Shown: piece by piece, positions 32,186 through 41,987 of the stretch
Position numbering within the stretch: the first letter of the stretch is position 1
Layout of the letters: the number at the start of each line of letters is the position of its first letter
Assembly (NCBI GenBank): GCA_002700845.1
Contig: PAFA01000022.1
Location: 1-56,303, forward strand
Direction: 5' to 3'
DNA: 56,303 nucleotides
Origin: Phycisphaerae bacterium
Lineage (GTDB): Bacteria; Planctomycetota; Phycisphaerae; Phycisphaerales; SM1A02
Translations under genes and position numbers: made by a program
Notes under the pieces: model-generated
What the model was told of the DNA's origin: nothing
The model's database searches: none
The model's input: only the letters and a program-made list of their open reading frames with translations

Positions 32186-33521
32186 GCCCATCACCAAGGC
32201 GTGCTCGCCATGACTCGGCAACATCGCGAAGTTGCTGCACAACTTGCGGGTGATCAACAATCACATCGTTGCGTTCGTATGGGTCAGATTCCAGATCAAA
32301 TAATGATTCGCCAATCTTGGCATCCCATCGGTACCGGCCCGGTGTACCACCGCTGCCCTTGCGTTCACCATCCATCGTGCGGTACGTGTGGGGGAGGTGA
32401 AGTTTCCAACGTCCCACTCGAACCGCTTCAAGGTTTCCCGTGTGGTAATAAAAAGCAGAGCTTGGACGCGGTGATTTCGCGTCTTTCTCGTCCATGAGCA
32501 CCCTCGTTGCATCACGTCCGTCGATCATCTTTTCGGGAAGAGGCGCGCCAATCAGTGAAGCGATGGTTGGCAAGACATCAATGGTCATCCAGTGCACACC
32601 ACTGACGCGTCCGGCAGGAATGGTCCCTGGCCATCTTGCGATGCAGGGCACGCGTATCCCACCTTCAAATGTCGTTCCCTTCCCCTCGCGAAGCCCGGCT
32701 GTGGTTCCGGCATGATCGCCATATGAAAGCCATGGGCCATTGTCGCTGGTGAAGACCACCAACGTGCTGTCATCGATTCCAAGTTCTTGCAACGTTGAAA
32801 GGATCTCTCCAACCCCATCATCGATCTCCGCGACCACATCGCCCAGCACCCCCGCACCGCTTTGACCATCCCCTTCCTCGGAAACAAACAGGGGGACATG
32901 CGGCATTGGGTGCGCGAGGTATGCAAAGAAGGGTATTCCGTTGGCGTGACTTTTTCGAATAAAGGAAACAGTTCGATCGGTGAATCCGCTCGTAAACAAA
33001 CGCTGGTCTGGCTGTACACGTACGACCTCTTCTCCCTCAAAGAATGGGAGCGGTGGGTACGTCCCCTTCTTGGCTTCGGGATGACTGGGCCACATGTCGT
33101 TTGAGTACGGGATTCCCGAAAATTCATCAAAGCCATGACGCGTAGGCAAAAAAGGAGGCAGATGACCCAAATGCCATTTCCCATGAATGGCCGTTGCGTA
33201 TCCCTGAGATCGACACAGTTCGGCCAATGTCGTTTCGTCACCAGAGAGTCCATGCTTCGCGTGTGGTCCGAGAGCGCCATGAATGGAAAGTCGATTTGCA
33301 TAGCATCCGGTCAACAGTGACGCCCTTGATGCTGAACACACCGGCTGGGATACACAAAAGTCTGTAAACCGAACCCCTTCCGCAGCCATGGCGTCGAGAT
33401 GGGGCGTTCGCCATCGTTGCTCTCCCTGGCAGGACAAGTCCCCGTATCCCAAATCATCGCAAAAGATCAGCACAATGTTTGGTGGGGAGGACATCACCAA
33501 CGACAAAATCAAGTTAAGCAT
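32124..33521 (-). CDS. Sulfatase (type I, formylglycine-dependent)
   Basis: Hydrolyses sulfate esters, most often on marine polysaccharides. Cys62 in VCSASRASLLTG is the residue oxidised to formylglycine; the motif is C-x-A-S-R rather than C-x-P-S-R, an accepted variant. Metal residues sit in FCDDLGYGDL and in TSDNGPW, and GKWHLG and the glycosaminoglycan/arylsulfatase-like ending LFDLESDPYERND are present. A strong signal peptide is lacking: the nine residues before MSSPPNIVLIF are short and hydrophobic, and that Met (33494) could be the start. The TATGCT box 7 nt before 33521 favours the longer form. Confidence 0.94.
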   Translation of the reverse strand: MLNLILSLVMSSPPNIVLIFCDDLGYGDLSCQGEQRWRTPHLDAMAAEGVRFTDFCVSQPVCSASRASLLTGCYANRLSIHGALGPHAKHGLSGDETTLAELCRSQGYATAIHGKWHLGHLPPFLPTRHGFDEFSGIPYSNDMWPSHPEAKKGTYPPLPFFEGEEVVRVQPDQRLFTSGFTDRTVSFIRKSHANGIPFFAYLAHPMPHVPLFVSEEGDGQSGAGVLGDVVAEIDDGVGEILSTLQELGIDDSTLVVFTSDNGPWLSYGDHAGTTAGLREGKGTTFEGGIRVPCIARWPGTIPAGRVSGVHWMTIDVLPTIASLIGAPLPEKMIDGRDATRVLMDEKDAKSPRPSSAFYYHTGNLEAVRVGRWKLHLPHTYRTMDGERKGSGGTPGRYRWDAKIGESLFDLESDPYERNDVIVDHPQVVQQLRDVAESWRARLGDGLTNRLGSEVRPAGQLDPPPN

Positions 33522-33528
33522 AAATCAA

Positions 33529-33534
33529 AGCATA
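33529..33534 (-). promoter_or_regulatory. TANNNT box (TATGCT) 7 nt before the sulfatase gene
   Basis: Minus-strand TATGCT, seven bases, ATG at 33521. The box begins at the last T of the upstream terminator, so terminator and promoter are nearly fused. Confidence 0.4.
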
Positions 33535-33567
33535 AAAAAACCGCCGCGTCTCAGGGACACGGCGGTT
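33534..33567 (-). terminator. Rho-independent terminator of the lipoprotein operon
   Basis: Read on the minus strand, AACCGCCGTGTC pairs with GACGCGGCGGTT over 12 bp (one wobble) around a CCTGA loop, followed by a run of Ts. It lies 21 nt after the LpoB-like stop codon. Confidence 0.9.
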
Positions 33568-33587
33568 GGGCCAAAGACAAAGTGGGG

Positions 33588-34214
33588 TCACGCGCCAAAA
33601 AGTCCTTTTTCGAACTGCTTGGTAAAGACGATCTGATCTTCCCAAACGCTCGCCCCATCCCGAACACTCAAAAGACGGAGATTGACTGCGTAGTCGTACT
33701 GGGTGCGCCGACCTTCCCGAGACTCAATGGACACGATTTCACCAAACAAAACCCACTCTGGCTTCTTCGCTTGTCCAAGATCATCCACGTTGCTTTCATT
33801 CGAAAACTCTGGATCGTTCCTCATATCCTCTTTGATCTGAGCAAGCACGGTGTCAACATCCTCGCTCCCGCCCGCACCAAGCATGGAGACCCGGACCAAT
33901 CCGGTGTTGACCAAAGACTTCCGGATCTCGTTGTACATGACATCTCGGGCGTCGCTGAATTCTCGACGCGGGGTCTTGTTCACAAAGTTTCCGAGCGTCA
34001 AGACGATAGCTTCGTCTTGGTTTCTTCCGACCAATCGATTGACTGTTGGCGTCATCGAGTCGCGCAATTGCTGGGCAAAAGAAGTCCACTCATCGGCCTG
34101 CAATGTCTTGGCTTCATTCATGGACACCAAGCGATCGCCGGTACGGGTGGTTGAACAGGCACCAAGCATCATGAGGAGGCTGGCAAACAGCAAAGGGGTG
34201 CTACGAAGATTCAT
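33588..34214 (-). CDS. LpoB-like lipoprotein (penicillin-binding protein activator family)
   Basis: In Escherichia coli LpoB is an outer-membrane lipoprotein that activates PBP1b. The 208-residue protein has a lipoprotein signal ending LGAC (Cys20), followed by the family elements IVLTLGNFVNKTPR, DVMYNEIRKSLVNTGLVRV and WVLFGEIVSIESREG. This family is wider than true LpoB, and PBP activation is not shown by sequence. It overlaps by 14 nt the upstream lipoprotein gene of the COG3014 kind, a pairing seen in several phyla. The unit ends in a strong terminator. Confidence 0.85.
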   Translation of the reverse strand: MNLRSTPLLFASLLMMLGACSTTRTGDRLVSMNEAKTLQADEWTSFAQQLRDSMTPTVNRLVGRNQDEAIVLTLGNFVNKTPRREFSDARDVMYNEIRKSLVNTGLVRVSMLGAGGSEDVDTVLAQIKEDMRNDPEFSNESNVDDLGQAKKPEWVLFGEIVSIESREGRRTQYDYAVNLRLLSVRDGASVWEDQIVFTKQFEKGLFGA

Positions 34215-35586
34215 GGGGATTTCCTTGTTGGTTCAAAGTCATTGGCACGGTCGAAGCTCCAAAGAGCCCTGGTGGAGACGTTTGCACCACTGTAGGTATT
34301 CCTGATCTGGTTCGAATTCTCACAAAATTTGGGCCCGGAGGGAGTTTGAACTCCTGTCGACCCTCTGGAAGATCAAGCTGGATGATTCCGTCGGGCGTCT
34401 TGTTCAGGAGTCCCACACGTATCACAGATGGCCGGGTGTCCCAGGATCGCGTATCGGCGTCCACCAGCACAGTCCGGAGGATGGATACCCCCAATCGAGT
34501 TACGCCCTGAGACAACGAATCCCGATCATCGGTTTCTCGAATCAAATGTCGCGCTGCAGCTTCTTGACTTAACAATCGGGTTGCGGTTCGAACCAAACGC
34601 GCTGGCGCCCGTCTGAACTCTTCAGCCAAGTACAACGCATCAACATCGCTGAGCGTCTGCAGAGGAGCCCCGTCTGATCCTGATACAGCACCACATCTTC
34701 GATCAACCCGGGTGACTGGAATGGGAAAGGCAACTCGGGCGACCCCCGTCCGCAATGTGTGCAGATCAAAACGAAGAGGCCGCAACGTAGGGCACAGCCC
34801 ATCTTCTTGAACCACCAAAACCATCTGGTCACGCTGTTCTGAGGACATGGCCAACAGTCGAGCGGCCACATCATGTTCTGGGTCCAGAGCTACGGCCTCT
34901 TGCAACAAATCTCGCCCGGCCGAATCACCCAGGTGCAGTCGGGTCCAACCCGCCAAGAGCGACGCGACCGCACAGCGAGGGTCTTCGGCCGCTTTTTCAT
35001 AGACCTTGATGGCTCTTTGATACGCAGCTTCATTCCTCAAGGATTTGACGACCGCCTGAGATCCGCGTTCCTTGCCTGGCGAAGACACTGGTGGCGGCAT
35101 ACGCCGACGTTCTTCAAGCAAGGTTTGTGCACGCGAAATCCTAATACTGGAGACGCGACCCTGTTCAGCATTTCCCCGAAGCAAATCCGATACGAGTCCG
35201 ATGTACTCGTACATCACCCGCTCACCCAAACTACAAGTCCACTCTCGCATCCGCTCATCAATGAACGAAGCGCCAAGTTCGTCGCCAATTTGCGTTCCCG
35301 AAACCACCGCTCGCTCGTCAATCGCTTCGTCGCGGGACTCAGCCGCAGCGATTGCAGCAGCCGCCCGTTCAAACTGTCCAAGATCAAGGGACACCGTGGC
35401 CTCCTGAAGGTTCGACCACTGCACATTTTTTTCGTCGGACTTCGCTTGGTCGATCACTCCAAGGGCATCCTGATCCATACCCCTGGCGTAAAGACTTGTC
35501 GCGTCAAGGGCCGTGTTGGTGGTATTGCATCCCATGAGACAAACGTGAAGCACGTTCAAAACCCAGATGCATGAAATTCGTCCCAC
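34201..35586 (-). CDS. Lipoprotein resembling the COG3014 family, partner of the LpoB-like gene
   Basis: The 461-residue protein has a lipobox LMGC (Cys20) and then helical repeats (NLQEATVSLDLGQFERAAAA, ALDPEHDVAARLLAM) of TPR character in the N-terminal half. The C-terminal part (about 240-440) is beta-rich, ending in LPPGPNFVRIRTRSG. The start is GTG, with GGAG about 8 nt upstream. I know of no proven role for the family; position and export suggest joint action with the LpoB-like lipoprotein in the cell envelope. Confidence 0.75.
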   Translation of the reverse strand: MGRISCIWVLNVLHVCLMGCNTTNTALDATSLYARGMDQDALGVIDQAKSDEKNVQWSNLQEATVSLDLGQFERAAAAIAAAESRDEAIDERAVVSGTQIGDELGASFIDERMREWTCSLGERVMYEYIGLVSDLLRGNAEQGRVSSIRISRAQTLLEERRRMPPPVSSPGKERGSQAVVKSLRNEAAYQRAIKVYEKAAEDPRCAVASLLAGWTRLHLGDSAGRDLLQEAVALDPEHDVAARLLAMSSEQRDQMVLVVQEDGLCPTLRPLRFDLHTLRTGVARVAFPIPVTRVDRRCGAVSGSDGAPLQTLSDVDALYLAEEFRRAPARLVRTATRLLSQEAAARHLIRETDDRDSLSQGVTRLGVSILRTVLVDADTRSWDTRPSVIRVGLLNKTPDGIIQLDLPEGRQEFKLPPGPNFVRIRTRSGIPTVVQTSPPGLFGASTVPMTLNQQGNPHESS

Positions 35587-35652
35587 AAGTCACACTCCGT
35601 TCATTGGCCCAAAGAGAAACGATCATTCATCTGTCAATATTCCATACGTTGA

Positions 35653-38600
35653 TCATATTTTGACATTTTTTGGGGCCGGAGGAAGAACCTTCGCTTCACC
35701 ACGTTCAAAAAACAGAAGGACACAGTGCACCTGCTGCTGGGTCAAACCCCACCGGTCCATCACCACTTTGGCGTAGGCCTCGAGTTGGGGTGCGTAATGC
35801 TGAATCCGGTCCCTCATGCTGTCGTCGTCAAGGGCTATGGCGCCACTTTTGTGATCCATGACCCAAGCTTCAACCACCTGCCCAGCCTCGCGGCGAAGGA
35901 CCAGCCGATCCAGTCGACCTCGAATCACTCGACCGTCTCCATCACGAGTAAGAACGGGAAATTCGTTTCGAACTTCGAGATCATTTTCGGCTGCGTTGTG
36001 GGCTTCTGGAACAAACCATTCTCGAATTTGAGGTTGCTGCAAGGCCTGCCCAAATTCAGCATTCGCGCTTTCCCAAGATGTGTCGGTAATCACGCGACCA
36101 AGCAGTCGCTCAGCCGAACGACGGGCATTGGCCAACGTCTGCCTTGATGGGGCTGACCCATCGATCCATTGCAGCAGCCGGAATCGCTCGTGGAGAATGG
36201 TCCCCCGATCCAATACAGCGTCGTTTCGAATCTCAAGCAACGCTGACCAATCGCGTCGATCATGGGTAGCGCTGGCGGATCGACCGCGGCCCAGCCCAAT
36301 TCGTGCCTTACGGTCAAGCTTGGGTAACGGTGGGCGGTCGAGTTCAAACCCTTCCACCGGAAGGCTTGAATGATCGAAATCAACGAATCGTGAATCCGAT
36401 TCAAGCTGGATCTCCGCCCCTTCTTCGCGTTCGGTCTGCCCATGATCTTCAAGCGCCCACACCAGCCCTGGGTTGTCAGTTCCGGCAGACATCCAAGCTT
36501 CGGCCACGTTGGAATATGATTTTGCAACCAACCAGGCAAAGGACCGTTGGACCGAGGACCCCTTCTTTCGATCACTGTCCGTAAACGGTTGGACAACAAT
36601 GTGCACTGCGGTCTTTGCCCGGGTCAGTGCTACGTAAGCCATAGAAATTGGGTCGATCGTGTTTCGGACCCGAATTTCAGATGCAACCGCCGCCAGTGAT
36701 GGGAACCAGGGTCGAATCTGACCATTGGGTCCAGGAAGGACCACCTGGGTGCCTTCAATTGGATCTTCCTCATAGGTCATGAATCGGCTGACTTCGTTTT
36801 TTCCAAGAAGCCCAAGGCTTTTTTTTGCGCCGGTCAGCACAACCTCATCAAATCCAAGACCCTTGGATCCGTGGATCGTCATCAGTCGAATACCCGAAGA
36901 ACGTTGATTTCCTTGCCGATGACCTTCGATCGCTTCAACAAAGGCAAGAGGTCTGGGCCAAACCAGTGCCTCATAGACCCGCGAGACCGAAATCAATTCG
37001 GCCAAGCGATCCAGCTCACGGGGATCAATAGAGACCGATGCTCCACAAACAGCCCGGTGAATATCTGAAACAAATCCAACCGCCCCCCGTGCTATCAACT
37101 GCCTGCGGATCTTGGACGCAATTTCATTACGAACCTGAGATCGCTGATCACTAGAAATGTTCTCTGCTGGTTCTAGATGTAAATCTGGAGCAACACTCGA
37201 GGCGATATGGGGGAAGACCCACCGCGTGGACAAATAATGGGCGAGTTCGTCATCAGGATGGTCGGCCATACGGAACAGCGCCAGCACCTGTTGAACCAGA
37301 AGTGAATCCAGAAGATCCGACTTGCCCTCCATACTGACAGAAGCAATACCAAGGTCTTTGCAGGCCAAGTAAATCTCGGCAAGCTCCTTGTTTGTTCGGG
37401 CCAGAACTCCAATCGTCGCAGTGGGGCGAAGCTTCTGCCTTTGCTCAATTAAGGTGGCGACCGCTCTGGCATTCGCACTCTGCCAGGCGCTCTTGTCGTA
37501 TTCCGCAACAGACCAAGTCATCAGCCCCGGCAAGTCTTCCCTTGCAGACTCATGGGAATTCCAGCCCTGCATCCACAAAGAACTGGCGCGACTGAGGACC
37601 GGTTCGGCAAGATTGTCTGGCCAATCCACACCCTCAACCAATTCAGGTTCCTGAGAAAGGCCACTGTCCGGGTCCACCTCAGCGGCATGGCGTTCCAGGT
37701 CTTTGAAAATATGACTCACCGCATCCATGAGCAGCGGGCATGATCGGAAGCTTCTCTTCAGCGGCGCATCAGCCTCAAGGGACTGGCTGTATTTCTCGCG
37801 AACCTTTTCAATCAACTCGGGCGTGCCGCCTCTCCAACCATAGATGGACTGTTTGGGGTCACCAACCAAGAGGAAACGACGTTCATCATCGGAGCCATTG
37901 ACTTCCTGCATCAGGCGGTCAAGAACACGCATCTGATCGACCGAGGTGTCTTGAAACTCATCCAATGCGAGGTCATCAATTTGCGTGTCAAGTCGATACT
38001 GCAGCCACTCCCAAGACCAATCCTCAAGCTTTCCGTGCACCGCAAGTCGAGAGGCAATATCACCAAAGCTGTAGGCCGACGACTCGGCCTGCGCTTGCCA
38101 ACACGCTGCATCAAGCTCGGTCAAGAATTCGGCCACGTCGAACAGTCGATCCTTGGATTCCTTTGAAACACAAGCCATTGCATGGTGGGCCAACTCTTGA
38201 ACAACGTTGGTCCACTCACTGGGGATCGCCGTCGAACCATGTTTTCGAGTTCCACCTGGAAGTCCTGCCTGGTGAACAAAATTCTCCTCTAGAAGAGCAT
38301 CCCAATCTGCAGAATGAACGTGGCGAACAAGGAGATCACGTTTTTTTACAAACGCCTGCACGGGGTCGCCGTCTTTTTTGAGGGGAAGTGAAAGCTCACT
38401 TAAGCGCTGCGCTAACTTCGTGAGGTCGTCTCCGTTTCGGATCAAATGATTCGTAAATTGGTGCTCAGACCCTGTGATCCATGCATGAAAACCACGGCCC
38501 AACAACGTTCGACGATAAATACCGAGAACGCTGGTGGCCATCTCTCCCTTTGAACCTAAAAGTTCTGTTTCAAGATGTTGCAACACCGTTGACTTTGGCA

Positions 38601-39093
38601 TGCCATCCTTCACCAAACCAAAGCATTCTTTGATCCCTCGATCCTCAAGCACACGCTCCAGTGCGAGAAGTCGAGCGGCTCTAATCTCAGTCTCTTCAGC
38701 AACTCGCCAATTTTCGGGCAGACCCAGTTCGTTTGAAAAAGTTCGCGTCAACTGATTAAAAAAACCATCGATGGTGGTCAACCGAAGCCGCGGGATTGCA
38801 CGTGCGAACTCCATCATTGCGGCGCGAAGGTTTTCCGAGGAAGGATGGCCAAGCGCCTCGAGGACCGACAAATCACCATCAATTGCCTCACTGAATCGCT
38901 GAACAACCGCCTCAAGAATCTCTCCTGCCGCTTTACGGGTAAACGTCAACGCCAAGATTCGTTCTGGAGATGCTTCGCCTTCGCGGGCCAAGCGGTCCAG
39001 ACACCATCTGGCAAATCGAGTGGACAGGGTCCATGTCTTTCCACAGCCGGCGTTGGCAATCACAACAGATCTACGAGGGGGTGGTTTGGGCAT
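35653..39093 (-). CDS. addA: AddA-type UvrD-like helicase-nuclease
   Basis: AddAB processes DNA double-strand ends for RecA. The 1146-residue protein has Walker A ANAGCGKTWTL (Lys19), motif Ia LTFTRKAAGE, motif II DEFQDTS, motif III GDPKQSIYGWRGG, motif V IRLMTIHGSKGLGFDEVVL and motif VI YVALTRAKTA. The C-terminal PD-(D/E)xK nuclease shows RGRLDRLVLR, then DHKSG and YAPQLEAYAKVV. All catalytic motifs seem complete. The start codon overlaps the addB stop (TGATG), so the subunits are coupled, in the usual order addB then addA. Confidence 0.94.
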   Translation of the reverse strand: MPKPPPRRSVVIANAGCGKTWTLSTRFARWCLDRLAREGEASPERILALTFTRKAAGEILEAVVQRFSEAIDGDLSVLEALGHPSSENLRAAMMEFARAIPRLRLTTIDGFFNQLTRTFSNELGLPENWRVAEETEIRAARLLALERVLEDRGIKECFGLVKDGMPKSTVLQHLETELLGSKGEMATSVLGIYRRTLLGRGFHAWITGSEHQFTNHLIRNGDDLTKLAQRLSELSLPLKKDGDPVQAFVKKRDLLVRHVHSADWDALLEENFVHQAGLPGGTRKHGSTAIPSEWTNVVQELAHHAMACVSKESKDRLFDVAEFLTELDAACWQAQAESSAYSFGDIASRLAVHGKLEDWSWEWLQYRLDTQIDDLALDEFQDTSVDQMRVLDRLMQEVNGSDDERRFLLVGDPKQSIYGWRGGTPELIEKVREKYSQSLEADAPLKRSFRSCPLLMDAVSHIFKDLERHAAEVDPDSGLSQEPELVEGVDWPDNLAEPVLSRASSLWMQGWNSHESAREDLPGLMTWSVAEYDKSAWQSANARAVATLIEQRQKLRPTATIGVLARTNKELAEIYLACKDLGIASVSMEGKSDLLDSLLVQQVLALFRMADHPDDELAHYLSTRWVFPHIASSVAPDLHLEPAENISSDQRSQVRNEIASKIRRQLIARGAVGFVSDIHRAVCGASVSIDPRELDRLAELISVSRVYEALVWPRPLAFVEAIEGHRQGNQRSSGIRLMTIHGSKGLGFDEVVLTGAKKSLGLLGKNEVSRFMTYEEDPIEGTQVVLPGPNGQIRPWFPSLAAVASEIRVRNTIDPISMAYVALTRAKTAVHIVVQPFTDSDRKKGSSVQRSFAWLVAKSYSNVAEAWMSAGTDNPGLVWALEDHGQTEREEGAEIQLESDSRFVDFDHSSLPVEGFELDRPPLPKLDRKARIGLGRGRSASATHDRRDWSALLEIRNDAVLDRGTILHERFRLLQWIDGSAPSRQTLANARRSAERLLGRVITDTSWESANAEFGQALQQPQIREWFVPEAHNAAENDLEVRNEFPVLTRDGDGRVIRGRLDRLVLRREAGQVVEAWVMDHKSGAIALDDDSMRDRIQHYAPQLEAYAKVVMDRWGLTQQQVHCVLLFFERGEAKVLPPAPKNVKI

Positions 39094-41909
39094 CAGTCAG
39101 CTTCCCCATTTGATTCATCACCTTCAAGCGAGCTTCGCAGGCCATCGCCCCAGAGCACATCGAATCGGTCTGAGCCAAATCCTCCAGGATTCCTAAGTTC
39201 GTCACCTTCGAGTGGAATGTCTGAGAGGGAGGCCACACGTTGCAGAACTTGATCCATTTCAGACTCCGCAGACCGAAACATGTCCTCGTTCCACGTCGCC
39301 ACGTCAACCTCCGTCTTTGCAACGTGATGTGGCAGAAGAGCCAACGCAACTTCGACCTCCCCCAACTCCAGATCAAGAAGGCGGGTTCGGTATGCCGGCA
39401 ACTGCAAATCAGTCCATTTCTTTTTCTTATCTTGATAGTGGCTGGGGGACGACCTCTTTTTGCTGAGATCTGAAGCGTTCAAAATTTTGTAATCGATAGC
39501 ACGCCGCTTTCCTGTGAGGTGACGGTCGACGCGATCAATTTTTCCCGTCACGATGACACCGGGCGCCGCCGCCCGAACCAATGGATCAATGGCCCCTTTG
39601 ACTTCGCGGTCAGTGAAATGAAGTTCAACATGCTCCACCGCCCACCCCTCTTGAACAAGGCGCCACTGGTGGTCTGCAAATCCAAGCATGCGTTGCCTTG
39701 CTATCTCAATTTGCAACTGGAGTGCCGCAGGACGGTGGTGACCAAACTGGCTCGTGACGCAGAGTTCAAGGTGCTTTAAAAAACCATTCTGAATCTTCTT
39801 GAGATCTTGGGTTGGACCCTCGGTAGACTCTTCCTTCCCCCAGGACTCAAACGCGGCGTGCACCAGGGTGCCAAACCGCATGGCGTCCAGCTCGGCCCGC
39901 CACGGCTCTACGGTCTGCGCCAAATTCAATTTCTTCAGCACAAACCGAATTGGAGAATCCAACCACGTTCTAAAATCAGTGACAGAGACTCGCCGCATTG
40001 CTGGCACTGAATTGGGAAGCAGTGGAAAATCAATCGACCCGGCACCATGACCGCGGCAAGAAGATGGTCCAATCGGACGTAACCCATGGTCAACCTTTGA
40101 AGACAAGAGCGTTGGCAACCGCTTGAGGGTGGACTCAGCCATCGGAAGCACCAAACGACTTGGCAACAGTCGGTCACCATCAGCATTTTGCCGTGGAAGG
40201 ATGTATTCAACTTGATTGTCTTCACTTCTTGACGATTCCGCCACGTGTACCAACCAGGCGTCTCGAGCGGTTCGCCGCGCTTGACTGTCAAGCCCCAGTT
40301 GTTGTCGAAGGCCATCCGGCACCAATGGCTCTATGGTCGGTGGCTTTGGAATCAAAGTCTCGTTCATTCCTAAAATGATGCGTAACGGGGCAGGATCCCA
40401 CGCCGCTTCGAGCCAACCAACAACCTCAACGCTGTCGTCTTCTGCATCTGGGGTCAGCACCATCTGTTCGAGCTCACAAAGCACCAGCTTCAGAATTTCA
40501 GGACCTTTATACGCCGTGAGTAAATCCGCCGGAACCGTCTGGAACTGATCCAAAGTCGACCGGAGCGCGAGAGTACTTTCCTCAAGGTCGTCCCTTGTCC
40601 GTTCGGGCAGGCTCTGATTTAATCCCAATTCTGCGATGCGGGCAATCTCAGGCAAGGCCTCATGACCGACTGCATTGCGAAGGGGATCCAGAAAGTGTTC
40701 TATCGCCTGAGCAACAGATCGAACTCCATTGCACTCTTTCATCCTCTCGTCATGAAGGTGGATACCGAGATGCTCACGGCGGGCGCGATCAACTGCGCCC
40801 AGTGCACTGTTCTTCAAGTCGAGCATCTCAAGAATGCCCGGGGTCCGAAGCGCGGCTTCAATTTCGGACCAACCGCCATTCACCGCGCGTTGCACGGCAT
40901 TCAACAGGCGTCCAAGCCCTCCATCCAACAAGGGGCCACCACTGGCCACCCTCACCGGGACACCGAGCGATGGCAGAAGGGAGCGAACTGCCGCCTCCAT
41001 ACCCGGATCGGGGCAAACCAAGGTGATTTCACGCGTTGAACGCTTGTTGGATTTTTGAATCAGCCCTGCGGCCAAACGCGCCTGGTCTTCAGGACCATCT
41101 GCTACATGAAGATTGGAATCATCGAGCTGCAAATCAGCATCTGACCATTCCATAACGTTCCCGCCACGAACTGGATCCATCACTGCTGGCGAGTTGGTCT
41201 GAGGTACCACTCGAGACACCAAAACCCCCGCTTTATCCAGCAAGGAAAGCAGGGTGGCGCGAGCCGGCGAATTTTCGCCGTCTACCACCACCAGATGACC
41301 GAAACCCGAGGTGTCAATCTGCCCACTCTCTAGAGCCTTGGCTTGCTCTGACGAAGGACACTGAATCTGAAGCTCTTCCAATTTGAGTTTCCTGGCTTCC
41401 TCCCAGGCAACAAGCACATCCCAAACCTGACGCTCCTGACCACCACTGAGACCCTCTGGAACTTGATCACGAATGGATGAAAAATCAATCAGAGATTGCC
41501 TGCACTCATGGTGGAGTTTCCCCAGTCGCTGAACAAGAGATTCACGACTGCTCTCTGTGGATGATGTCCCTTCAACCAGTTGACGTTCGTCGTCGGGCAT
41601 TGTTGCCCACACCAACGCGTCAACCAGATTCAACGTGATTGGGTTGGCGGGGATTCCACTCGGCGGCACAAAGAAGTCGACCATTCGACCCGGGGTCGTG
41701 ATCTCAGGCGGGATCACCAGCACCCCCTTTTGCTCTGCAGCATCCAGCAAGAAATGCTCGAACAGACGCCGTGCCCGTTGGGTTGGCAACACCACAAGTG
41801 TTGATTCCAGATCGACTTCATCCTGATGAACTTCGGTATCAGAGATCAGACGACCAGCCAGACCTTGCAGCAACGGGTTGGTGGTGATGGTCAACAGTTC
41901 ACTTGGCAT
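39093..41909 (-). CDS. addB: AddB-type helicase-like nuclease subunit
   Basis: The 938-residue partner of AddA is somewhat shorter than Bacillus AddB (about 1160). The N-terminal helicase-like half lacks a clear Walker A, and the C-terminal PD-(D/E)xK nuclease has GTLVHAAFESW, VTGKIDRVDR, RAIDYKI and LQLPAYRTRL. The four-Cys Fe-S cluster that staples this domain in Bacillus AddB is not evident: the last third after LELCVTSQ contains no Cys. The first gene of the unit, it starts with ATG at 41909, with TATAAC 9 nt upstream. Confidence 0.88.
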   Translation of the reverse strand: MPSELLTITTNPLLQGLAGRLISDTEVHQDEVDLESTLVVLPTQRARRLFEHFLLDAAEQKGVLVIPPEITTPGRMVDFFVPPSGIPANPITLNLVDALVWATMPDDERQLVEGTSSTESSRESLVQRLGKLHHECRQSLIDFSSIRDQVPEGLSGGQERQVWDVLVAWEEARKLKLEELQIQCPSSEQAKALESGQIDTSGFGHLVVVDGENSPARATLLSLLDKAGVLVSRVVPQTNSPAVMDPVRGGNVMEWSDADLQLDDSNLHVADGPEDQARLAAGLIQKSNKRSTREITLVCPDPGMEAAVRSLLPSLGVPVRVASGGPLLDGGLGRLLNAVQRAVNGGWSEIEAALRTPGILEMLDLKNSALGAVDRARREHLGIHLHDERMKECNGVRSVAQAIEHFLDPLRNAVGHEALPEIARIAELGLNQSLPERTRDDLEESTLALRSTLDQFQTVPADLLTAYKGPEILKLVLCELEQMVLTPDAEDDSVEVVGWLEAAWDPAPLRIILGMNETLIPKPPTIEPLVPDGLRQQLGLDSQARRTARDAWLVHVAESSRSEDNQVEYILPRQNADGDRLLPSRLVLPMAESTLKRLPTLLSSKVDHGLRPIGPSSCRGHGAGSIDFPLLPNSVPAMRRVSVTDFRTWLDSPIRFVLKKLNLAQTVEPWRAELDAMRFGTLVHAAFESWGKEESTEGPTQDLKKIQNGFLKHLELCVTSQFGHHRPAALQLQIEIARQRMLGFADHQWRLVQEGWAVEHVELHFTDREVKGAIDPLVRAAAPGVIVTGKIDRVDRHLTGKRRAIDYKILNASDLSKKRSSPSHYQDKKKKWTDLQLPAYRTRLLDLELGEVEVALALLPHHVAKTEVDVATWNEDMFRSAESEMDQVLQRVASLSDIPLEGDELRNPGGFGSDRFDVLWGDGLRSSLEGDESNGEAD

Positions 41910-41918
41910 GGACCATGC

Positions 41919-41924
41919 GTTATA
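41919..41924 (-). promoter_or_regulatory. -10-like box (TATAAC) 9 nt before addB
   Basis: TATAAC matches TATAAT at five of six places and lies nine bases before the ATG at 41909; no Shine-Dalgarno. Confidence 0.45.
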
Positions 41925-41987
41925 CGAGGCCGCACCTTGGTCGTCGAATCAGAACCAGAGAAAAATGAGTGGGGATGACGAAACGTG

